From Streptomyces sp. ISL-36 (lineage in GTDB: Bacteria; Actinomycetota; Actinomycetes; Streptomycetales; Streptomycetaceae): DNA of 64,000 bases. How positions within the stretch are numbered: the stretch's first letter is position 1; each line of letters begins with the position of its first letter. The notes below the pieces were generated by a model. It saw only the letters and a list, made by a program, of their open reading frames with translations, made no database searches and was not told the origin of the DNA. The stretch covers positions 39,522-103,521 of the forward strand of contig NZ_JAGGOS010000084.1 in the NCBI RefSeq assembly GCF_018614205.1, written 5' to 3'. A program made the translations under genes and the position numbers. Shown here piece by piece: positions 51,938-62,700 of the stretch.

Positions 51938-54900
51938 TCAGTCGAGCTGGGTGATTCCCGGCAGCTCACCCGTGGCCGCAGCGTTCGCCGCGGGCAGCGC
52001 GGTTGGGTAGATCCGCACGTCGCTCACCGCACCGTTGGCGTATTCGCCGTACACGCCGTTATATACCTTGCGGCCGATCTGTACCCCACTGTCTGCGTTC
52101 CAGGGAATGCCCGTGTACGCATGCGCCCCGGCCAGGCGGCCGTTCACGTAGATCAGCAGCTGGTTCGCTGCGGCGTCGTAGACGCCGACCAGGTGGGTCC
52201 AGCGGCCGGTGGCCACCTGTGATCCGAAGCCGTAGGCGGCCGTAAAGGAAGAAGTCGCGGTGCCGTCGGTGTGGCGGCCGAAGGCCCACGCCTTTGCGCC
52301 GGAGGAGTAGTAGAGCTGAAATCCGCTCACGTTCCCCACGGAGCCCGACTGAGAAACGAACGTTGAGTTGCTGGTCAGCGATCCGAGCTTGACCCAAGCC
52401 GAGACGGTGAAGCTTCCGGCGGTGTTCACCGCGGGTCCCGTGGTGGCCGCGTACCCGGTGGTCCCAGAGAGCTGGAGCACCTTCCCACGGGTGGCGTCGG
52501 TAGTCCACGTGTACGCGCCGGAGAGCGTGGCGCTGAGGCTGCCGGGGTCGTCGGCCGTCAAGGTGCCTGTGCCCTCGTTCAGGCGCCAGCCGTGGGTGGC
52601 GGTGTTCCCCACTGCGCCCAGCGACGCGGGGGCGGTGAACGCGGCGACGGGGCCCTGGGGGGCTGCCCCCGGGTACTCCAGGAGCTGGCCGGAGTTGTCG
52701 ACCGCGTACAGCTCGGGGTGACGGTCCGGGCCGCCGGCGGCGCTGTTGAGATCGCCTGGAGACATCACCGCCGGGTACTTCGCCAGGGGGAGGACGGACC
52801 AGCGGCGTGGCTGGGGTGCCCTGCCACCCCGTGGTGGCGCCGGTGGTCCAGTTCTGGGGCGCCGTTCCATTACAGGTGTAGATCTGTAGCTGGGTACCGG
52901 CGCTGCTGCTGCCGTTGGGGTCATCCAGACACTTCCCGGAGGTTGGGTTGACCAGGCTGCCGGAAGCGCCGACGGTCCACTGCTGGGAGCCGCCGCCGTG
53001 GCAGGTCCAGAACTGAATCATGGTGCCGTTCGCCGAGCCACCGCCGTAGACGTCGAGGCAGCCGCCCAGGGCGCGGATCGTGCCGTCGGACATCAGGCTC
53101 CAGGTCTGGGCGCGGGTCTGGTTGCAGCCCCACACCTGGACCTTTGTGCCATTGGCCGTGCCGCCGTTGTACACATCGAGGCAGAGCTTCCCGCCGCCGG
53201 CCGCAGCCACGCCGGCGGTGAAGGCGGTACGCACCGGGGCGTGCAGCAGCGCGGGCACCAGCGTTTCGGGGTCCACAGTGATCGGGAAGGTGAGCACCGA
53301 ACCGCTGATGTCGTCGCGGGCCCAGAGGACTGGGGATCCGCCGGTGACGCTTCCCTTACCGTCGGCACCCGTGGTGAGGCTGCCGCCGACCGTGCCCGGG
53401 CCGAGCAGCGTGTAGCCGGACCAGTCACCGTCGCCGAGCAGCAGCGGATGCTTGAAGTGGCCGCCGCCGTTGGTCTGGTAGATCCACAGCTTCTTGTCTT
53501 CGACGGTGATGACCGCCGGATAGTTGCCGCTGTTGCCGTACACGTTTCCGGGGGTGACGAGCTGCTCGATGTTCCAGGCGCTGGCGTTGTATCCGGCATT
53601 GCGGCAGCGTGAGGGGTCTGCGACCCAGTCCTCCGCCTCGCAAGGGTCCTTGGGTACGACGTTGAAGCGCTTGCCGATGAAGCCGCCGTACGTCGAGTAG
53701 GGCACCCTCGGCCAAGTGTCGTCGGCGGCCGGGTCGAGGTCGTTCTTGACGATGTAGAGCTGGTGACTCTGCTTGTTGAAGGCGAACAGGTCGTCCACAT
53801 CCGCGCCATGCAGGTTGCCGCGGTGTGCGATGAGGTAGTTGTTCCAGCCTGAGCCGTCGGGGGACTGCGCGGGAGTTGAGACAGTCACCGGGCCGCCCGC
53901 CGGCGTGGTGGGCTCGGTCAGCGGGCCGGTCTGTGCCGGCGCCACGGGCTGCGCGCCGTCGGTGTTGCCGGGCAACAGGACCAGGTCGCCGGTCCGGGTG
54001 GTTGCGAGGAGATCGGGGACCCCATCGCCGCCGATGTCACCCGGGGTGATCTTTGTGTCCGGGTTCCATGGGGCTGTGTATGTGTAACTGACCGGGGCCT
54101 GCGAGAGGTTGCCTGCCTTGTCGACGGCGGCCACGTAGAGGGTGTGCACCCCCCAGGCCGTCACGGGGACTGTCAGCGTCGCTGTCGAGGCTCCGGTGCC
54201 GTCCGTGCCGCCGACCGGCACCGAGGTTCCCACCTGGGCGGTCGGCTGACTGTCAAGCCGCCACACGAAGTGGTCTACACCGCTGCTCAGGCAGGGGCCC
54301 GGGGTACAAGTGGCGGCCGGTGTCCGGTCGGCCGCGGAGATGCTGAACTGAGTGGTGCGGCCGGGGCCCGCGTAAACGACAGGGCTTCCTGCCCCGCCAC
54401 CGACCTGCGGGAAGGAGGGGTTGGCAGCGATCTCCGGGGTTTCCGGCGTGCTGAAGTCCGTGCGGAACCAGCAGTGGGGGGAGCCGACCGAGGTCAGATG
54501 AGCGGTCGAATTGGTCTTGGCGTAGACAGCCCAGCCGTACTCGTGGCCGTCCTTGAGGGTGACGCCTACGGGTACATCGGCGTCCGTTCCCGAGGCGACG
54601 TACGGGCTGTCGGGCGTCGCGAGAGTGGTGGGGTTGCCGTTGGTGAGGACGGTGCGGTCCCAGAAGTCGTAGACGGCGCTGGCGAGTTCACCAGTGACAT
54701 TTGTCGTGACCGTGGCGTGCAGCTGGAGGTTGCTGCCCGCGGCAGAGTAGGACGTAGCGCCGACCCAGCCGAGTCCACTCGTGACACATGGCCCGGAGGC
54801 TCCCGTGGCAGAGGGGGTGGTGTACAGGTTCGTGGGCTTGTTCGGCGGAATGTCGAAGGTCGTGATCAGGGTGATCACGGTGGAGAAGCGCAGGTAGTTG

Positions 54901-56414
54901 TCGTTGCTGCTGGAGATGGTCTCGTCACCGAAGAGGCCGACCGTCCACCAGTCCGTGCCCGAGTCGGCGATCTTCTGCGCCTGGCCGGTCACAGTGAAGC
55001 TGGCGGTGTGATTGCTGCAGCTGCTGTTGGAATTGGCAGCGCTGGGGATGGTTGTCCGGACTGCCGCGTACGTGCTATCCAGCGTGGCGGGCTTGCTGTT
55101 CCAGTCTGTGGCCGAGTTGATCGAGCCTGTTGTGTGCAGGGTGATGGGCTGGTCCTTGGAACAGTCCCAGCTCGCGGCGTACGTCGAAGGCACCGAGATG
55201 ATGGCCTTGGAGACCACCATCTCGGGTGCGAGACCATTGGTGTTGATGGCGTAGTACGAGCGTTCCAGGCCCACACCGCAGGCCCCGCCCCAGCGCTGAT
55301 AGCCCACGCCTTCGCCGTTGGTCTGCGGCTTGTCGTACTGGGGGCTGTCAGCGCATTGCGAGCTGGAGTACACCTCGGTGTAGTGGCCAGACTTGCTCGA
55401 AACCGGGTTCGTGTATGGGTCGATGTAGATCGGGTACACGGTGTTCGGGTCGCCGAGTATGGCCGGGTCCGGTCGCAGCGTGACGGCGGACGAGGAAGTT
55501 GTCATGGGCACCGGGTCGACGAGTGCGCCAGCGCCCGGGCCGTCGACCGAGGAGACTGGCTGGGGGGCGGTAGCGGGATCTGCGTTGGTCAGGAGAGCCC
55601 GATCGGCGGAAGAAGAGGTATGCGGCGCCGCCGCCTTGGCATTGTTCGAGGAGACGGCCGACTCGTTCGGCGTGGCGGAGTCCCACATGATCGGGCGGGG
55701 CGATATGTAGTCCAGGGTCCCGTCCGCGGTCTTCGCCTCCATGCCGCCAGACTCGGTAGAGGCCAGCTCAAGGCCCTCTGCCGAGACCGCGAGCCGCAGC
55801 TCCTTGACGCGAGGGTCGGACGCCGCGGCCGCGTCATGGACGATCAGTACGTCGCTGAATCCGCCCTGATCGGTGACGGACACCGACAGATCGACGCCGG
55901 GAAGGACTGAGCGGTAGAGCGCCGTGTCGTCGGATACCGTCGGGGCCGGCAGGGGGAAGGGCATGGTCAGCGACAGCTTGTTGCCGTCCTCATGACTCAG
56001 GCGGGCCACCGGCCCGGTACCGCCTCCGGAAAGCACCACTCCGTGGGGGCTGGCTGTCGGTGACCAGCTGCCGTCCTGGTTCTGGTGGAGCGTTGCATTG
56101 ACCGGCACCCAGCCGCCGTCCTTGTGGACCCGGACGGGCATGAGGCTCGTAGTGCTCGTGAACGAGCCATCCGCGTTGGCCACTATTTCGGAGGTCGCCG
56201 TGGTGAGCGCGTCAATCGGGACTGCTTCACCGCTTTCGAGAGCCTCCTGCTGTGCGATGAGCATGCTGCTGTCGGCCGCGGGCTCTTGGACCGGGGCTGC
56301 CCAGGCTGGTGCAGCGGGAGCGGAGAGTGCGACAACGGTCAGGCCGCACAGCAGCCTTTGGGGCAGCTTGAGACGTCTCGTCTTGTTTGGATATCGGGCA
56401 GATTGGTAAAGCAT
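51938..56414 (-). pseudogene. Secreted ricin-LamG surface protein, frameshifted
   Basis: The first frame from ATG 56414 has a signal peptide (LLCGLTVVALSAPAAPAWAA), then an N-terminal beta region, a DNRLRE-like module (SYYAINTNGLAPEMVVSKAI), Ig-like and FG-GAP parts (ITPGDIGGDGVPDLLATTRT), and three ricin repeats with QxW motifs (about residues 1070-1190). At about 52786-52790 the coding reading switches by one base: YPAVMSPGDLN and a LamG/concanavalin-like domain continue in another frame to TGA at 51938. One extra C in a run of five (CCCCC on the coding strand) would explain it. A sequencing error or a true inactivation are both possible. The total length would be about 1490 residues. The gene is head to head with the RHS gene at 56713, the usual arrangement of such pairs in Streptomyces. 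Confidence 0.8.
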
Positions 56415-56712
56415 GAGTCAATTCCCTTCCAAGGGTGAGCATGTGGAAGAATGGATTCCCCCATTTGCGTCTGTGGTGGCGTCACGGCACTGCGTCGCAG
56501 GGGGTGTGGGTATGCCCGATCGGCTGGGCTTTTGTCCCTCATAAAGTGGGGCACATCGCATAGTTGTGTGTGACTCGTTTCAGTCGAATGGCAGGGCGAG
56601 TCACGGTATTGATTAAGTCCCAAGAACATCAATAGCCTCCCGGCGATCATGCGTTTCGCGTGTTCGATAACTGCAGCGTTCCGATCGGGGCGCTGGTGGG
56701 TGGGGGCATTGG
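56415..56712. promoter_or_regulatory. Divergent promoter region of the surface-protein/RHS pair
   Basis: 298 bases between two divergent starts. TGACTCG (56571-56577) and CGAGTCA (56597-56603) form a seven-base inverted repeat that could be an operator for both genes. GGTGGGTGGGGG lies before the RHS ATG, GGAAGGGAA before the surface-protein ATG. I cannot identify -35/-10 boxes with confidence. Confidence 0.4.
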
Positions 56713-59700
56713 ATGGCTGGTCGGCGTCGCTGGTTTGCGAGTACGAGATTTCGGCTGTGGGGCGGTACGTCGCTTCTGGGTGTGGCGTTTTTGGCCACCC
56801 TGGCACTGATCCTGCCGTTGGCGTTCGTTCAGGGCGTCGATCTCAGGCTGCCGGGCCTTGGTAGCGACGACGACTGGGAGGACCGCAGTGGCCAGGCCGG
56901 GCATCACAGCTTCAAGGGTGAGGTCTGGAACCCCAAGCAGGTGCCCGCTGCCTCCGGCGTGGGCGGCCACGCGCTGTCGAAGGGCCCGGTGTTGGGCCAC
57001 CCAGACGGCTACCGGCCGTTGAAGGCGTACCAGGCTCAGCAACCGTCCTGGCCGAAGGCCGGCTCCGCCACGGTCCAGTTTGGCAACGGCGTGAGCGCGA
57101 GTGAGGGCGGAAGCAAGTCCACGAACCGACTCGTCAAGGCGGGGGCCCTCCCCGTTTGGGTGGCACCCGTCGGCACCGGCAAGGCCGCGGGGGACCCCAA
57201 GGCCGCCACATCGCCGACCAGGGTCCGCGTCCAAGTGGCCTCGCACGAGCGAGCACTCGAAGTCGGGGCCAACGGCATGCTGCTCGCCGTGGCCCCCACC
57301 GAGCCGATGGCTGCCACTGGCGAGGTCCAGGTCGTCATCGACTACGGCAAGATTGCCAAGGCATCCGGCGGCGGCTACGGCTCCCGCCTCCAACTCGTCC
57401 AGATGCCCGCCTGCGCCCTGACGACCCCGCAACTGAGCCAGTGCCGCACCCGGACCACGATCCCCTTCACCAACAGGGCCACGGCAGACCAGCTCACCGC
57501 CACCATCAGGCTCGGTGCGGCCCCCGCTGGAGAAGTTGGCAAGAATGCCATGACTGTGATGTCTGCCCAGGAGCCCGAGGGCACAGTCCTTGCGGTGACC
57601 TCGGGTAGCGGTGGCTCACAGGGGGACTACGCGGCCACATCCCTGAATCCCTCCGGGAGTTGGCAGGCCAGTGGCACCGGGTCCTTCACCTACTCCTACC
57701 CGATCTCCGTCCCCGCCGGTCTGGGCGGCAACGCGCCCTCCGTTGCTCTGTCGTACGACTCGCAGGTCGTGGACGGAAAGACCTCGGCCCGAAACTCCCA
57801 GTCCTCCTGGATCGGCGATGGCTGGAACTACGACCCGGGCTTCGTCGAGCGGACCTACCGCAGCTGCGGCACCTTCCGTGATGCCAACGGCGACAAGATT
57901 CTCAAGGGCTCCGGCGACAACTGCTGGAGTGGTGCAAACGCGCAGATCTCCTTCGGCCCGCACTCCGGCGTCCTCGTGCCCGACACGAAGGATCCAAGCA
58001 TTCCCGGCCTGTTGCGCCAGTGGACGCTGCGGGGCGACGACGGCACGATCGTCCAGGAGCTGTCCGGCGCCGCCAACGGCCTTGAGGAGGGTATCTACTT
58101 CCGTGTACTGACCACCGACGGCTCAGCCGCCTACTTCGGCTCGAATCATGCGCCGGTCGGGGTTGGCGCCGCAGGTGTTGCACAGTCCGGCACCCCCACC
58201 GACGCGAGCACCGACTCCGCCTGGGGCGTGCCCGCCTTTCATCCGCAGTCGGGCGATCCCTGCTACGACGCGGCGAAGGGCAAGGCTTCCCGCTGCGCCA
58301 AGCCCGAGGGCTGGCGCTGGAACCTCGACTTCGTCGTCTCACCGAACGGCCTCGTTCAGAGATACGACTACTCCACCGAATCCAACTACTACAGCCTCGG
58401 CGGTGGCCAAGCGCCCGACGGTGACTTCGGCACGCTCACGTCGTACGTCCGCGGTGGGGCACTCGCCTCGATCTCGTACGGCTACACGCTCGCCGACGCG
58501 CTGGCCGAGCGCACACCCTCGGCACAGGTCGTCTTCAACTCCAAGCAGCGCTGTCAACCGACCGCCACGTTCACGGACTGCTCGGCCGGCAACCTCAAGG
58601 ACGAAACCTCGCCGCACTGGCCGGACACACCGTGGGATCTGCACTGCGACTCCACGGACACCACCACGATTCCGGACGGTGCAACGTCGGTCCCCAAGGA
58701 CGTCTGCGTCATCGCGGGCCCAACCTTCTGGGCGACCACGCGCCTGGATAGCATCACCACCCTCGTCCACGTTAAGGACGTCACGACGGACAAGCTGTTG
58801 CCGGTCGACTCCTACCAGCTTGCACATGTCTTCTCGGACGCGGGCGGCACCGTTGACCCGGTCACCGGCACCTCCGTCGACCCGGAGCACTCGGGCTTCC
58901 TCCAGGCCGTCATGTGGCTCCAGACGGTCCAGCACACTGGCAAGGACACGTACGAGAACGGCAACAGCGACATCACCTTGAACAAGGTGGCGTTCACAGG
59001 CACGGAGATCGACAACCGCGTCAATGACGTGATGCCCTCTGCACCCCCGCTGTACCACCCCCGTATCTCCACGATCCAGACGGAGACCGGACAGTCGATC
59101 GCGGTCGACTACAACCTCGACCCGTGCGCCGGCAAGACACTGTCTTTCGCCACGGCCGACTCGAACACCAACTCCTGCTACCCCGTGTACTGGAACGTGC
59201 CAGGGGCCTCGAAGCCTATTGAGGACTGGTTCAACAAGATCACCGTCCGCACGGTCACCACGTCCGATCTGACGATCGCCACCGCCTACAAGCCTGATGG
59301 AACGGCGGCCCCGGCCGGCTCCTCGTCACGGGTCTCCAGCTACACCTACGCGGGCGCGGCCTGGCACCGCGACGACTCGCCGTTCACCGACGACGAACAC
59401 CGCACCTGGGGCCAGTTCCGCGGCTTCCGCAAGGTCACCGTCCAAACGGGCCGTGCCCCTGAGCCCGTCACCCAGGCCGTCTCCACCTACCTCCAGGGCA
59501 TGGACGGCGACTACAAGGCCGATGGCACACGCCGCGTGGTCACCGTGGAGGCCAAGGTCGGTGGGGCGGTGGTCCAGACCCTCACCGATTCCGACCAACT
59601 GGCCGGCACCGAGGTACAGAAGGACGTGTACACCGCAGCGGGCGGCACCATCACCGCCACCAGCATCAACGCGCCCTTCAGCTTCACGAGCACCGTGACC

Positions 59701-62700
59701 AGCCCCCAGACGCCGTGGAGCAGTTGGGACCAGACCGACCATCAGGGAGAGACCAGGCCGGCGCTCTCCACGCTGCCTCCGTTGACCGCGTACCGGATGC
59801 AGAGCACACAGAGCCACGGCTACGCGCGCCTCGCCGACGGAAGCTGGCGACACACCCGCACCGACACGACGTACGACCCCCAGGGCCGTGTCTCGGCGGT
59901 CGACGCACACGGCGACGTGAGCGACGCGAGCCAGGAGAAGTGCACCACCACGGCCTATGCAAGCGCGCCGGCAACCAACCCGCAGATGGCCTCGTACCCA
60001 TCCCGTGTCACCACAGTCCACGGGCCCTGCGGCACCGCGGTGAGTTCCGCAACCCTGCTGTCCGACCAGAAGATCTACTACACGGGCGACGGCACCCTCG
60101 CGGGCCTCGGAGCCTTCGGACAAGTCTCGGCCACTGCAGCGGCCACCGGCGCGCAGATCGCAACCGGCTTCACCGGCACCACCGAAAACTGGCAGACCAC
60201 CGCTGCCATTAAGTACGACGGCATAGGCCGCGTCACCGACTCGCTGGACGCGACTGGCCAGAACACCCACACCGACTACCTGCCGTCCTGGAGCTCTGCC
60301 GGCAACAACACCACGCCCACGACCGTCAAGACCACAAACAGCCACAACTGGGTGGTCACCTCGACGCACTCGCCGCTTCGCGGGCTCGAGACTCAAACCG
60401 TCGACGCAAACGGCCGCAAGACCGAAATCACCTACGACGCGCTGGGCCGGCGCACCGCAGTGTGGCTGCCCGGCCGCGACAAGGGCGCCGGTCAGAGCGC
60501 GGACCGCACCTTCTCTTACTCCATCAACCCAGGCGCCGTCGCAGCCCCAGGGGACACGGTCACCCAGCCTGGCGCACCCACGTCGGTCACCACGAGGACG
60601 CTCCGCGAGGACGGCACATACTCCGCCACCGTCGCCATCTATGACGGCATGCTCCAGCCGCGCCAGACGCAGAGCACCCCTCAGGGCGACAGCGACACCG
60701 GGCGGATCATCGCCGACACTTTCTACGACTCACACGGCTGGCCCGTCACTTCCTACGCCCCCTACCTCGAGCCGAGCGCGCAGCCGTCCAGCACGCTCTT
60801 CGCCGCGAACGAGAACCAGATCCCGTCCGAGACCACCACGGCCTACGACGGCCAGGGACGGACCATCACCTCGACGCTCTGGCATCAGGCGGTCGAGCAA
60901 TGGCACACGTCCACCAGCTACCCCGGCGCCGATCAGACGCATACCACTCCACCGGCGGGCGGGCGAAGCACCGCCACCTACACGAACGCGCTCGGCCAGA
61001 CCGTGCGCACCGTCGCCAAGAACACCGACGCCATCGTCACCCTTGTCGGCGGAGAAGTGATTCCATCGGGCACCTCGCTGGCCTCCAACAGCGTGCGCCT
61101 GACCATGCAGGCAGACGGCAACCTGGTCCTGAGCGCACTCGCGACCGGCAAGGCCATCTGGTCGAGCGGCACGGGCGGCAATGCCGGGGCCTACGCCAAG
61201 TTCGGCACCGACGGCAACCTCGTCGTGTACACCACGTCCGGGGCCGTGAAGTGGACGACGGGCCTGACCACCACGACGGGCTCCACCTTCCAGATCCGGA
61301 ACGACTCGACCATGGCGGTGGTCGCCACGAACGGCTCCACGGTCCTTTGGAAGCAGGGCACCGCGGGCGTGGTTCCGGCGGCGAACTCGACGACCAACTA
61401 CACCTACACGCCGGGCGGCCAGATCGCCACGGTCAAGGACAACGCGGGCAACAGCTGGTCCTACAGCTACAACTTCCTCGGGCAGAAGGTCTCCCAGTCG
61501 GACCCCAACACCGGCACTGGCACGTTCGACAAGTACGACCTCGCTGGCAACCTGCTTCAAACCACCGACCCGCGCGGCCAGGTGCTGTCGTTTACCTACG
61601 ACTGGAACAACCGCCGCACCGGCGAATACACCGGCCCGTGGTCGGCGACCCCGGACCCGGCCGAGCAACAGGCCGCCTGGGTGTACGACACCTTGGCCAA
61701 GGGCTACCCGACCTCCTCGACCCGCTACGTCGGCGGTGCTTCCGGCAAGGCGTACACCAAGGGCGTCATCGGTTACAACACGGCCTACCAGCCTCTCGGT
61801 AACACCCTGACCATCCCTGCCACGGAAGGCTTCGCGGCAGCGGGCCAGACCGCTGCGCCCACAAGCGGCACGGTCACCTACACGACCACCGCGGACTACA
61901 CCCCCACGGTCGGCCTGCTGTCTACCACTCACTACCAGGCCGACGGCAACCTGCCGAGGGAGGACGTCGACTATGGCTACACCCAGCAGGGCAACCTGGA
62001 CACCTTCGGCGGATACATCAACGCGGCCAACACCCCTGCCTACCTGTCCGCGACCGTCCACGACGCCTTCGGCCGTGTCCAACAGGCCAACTACGGTCCC
62101 AGCGGCAAGCAGCTGGCCATCTTCGCCCAATACGACACCACGACCGGCCGGATCACCCAGACCTCCAGCATGGTGCAGACGTCCGCCACTGCGCTCGACG
62201 TCGTGAGCTACCGGTACAACCAAGTCGGCGAAATCACCGCGATCGACGACCTGCAGAACAACACCACACACGACACACAGTGCTTCACCTACGACTCCTT
62301 CCAGCGGCTCACGCAGGCATGGGCAGACACCGCGGGAATCACCTCTCCGTCCGCAGCGCCCGTGGGTGCGATCGGCGGCTGCAATAGTGGTCGGGTCCAG
62401 ACGACGAGCAGCGGACAGATCAAAACGACCACGGTCGGCGGCCCCGCCCCTTACTGGCAGACGTACACCTTCGACCACCTCGGTGACCGCACCGGCATGG
62501 TCAACCATGACCCGGGCGGTAACGCGCTCGCGGACACCACACAGTCCATCACCTACCCGGGCGTGGACGGCACCATCGCGGCGAACCTGCCCAACCAGGC
62601 TGGCACCACAGTCAACGGCAACCCCACCAACGGCACCGCGACCTGGAGCAACACCTACACCGACCCGGCGTACGGCAACAAGAACGCCGGCAACACCATG

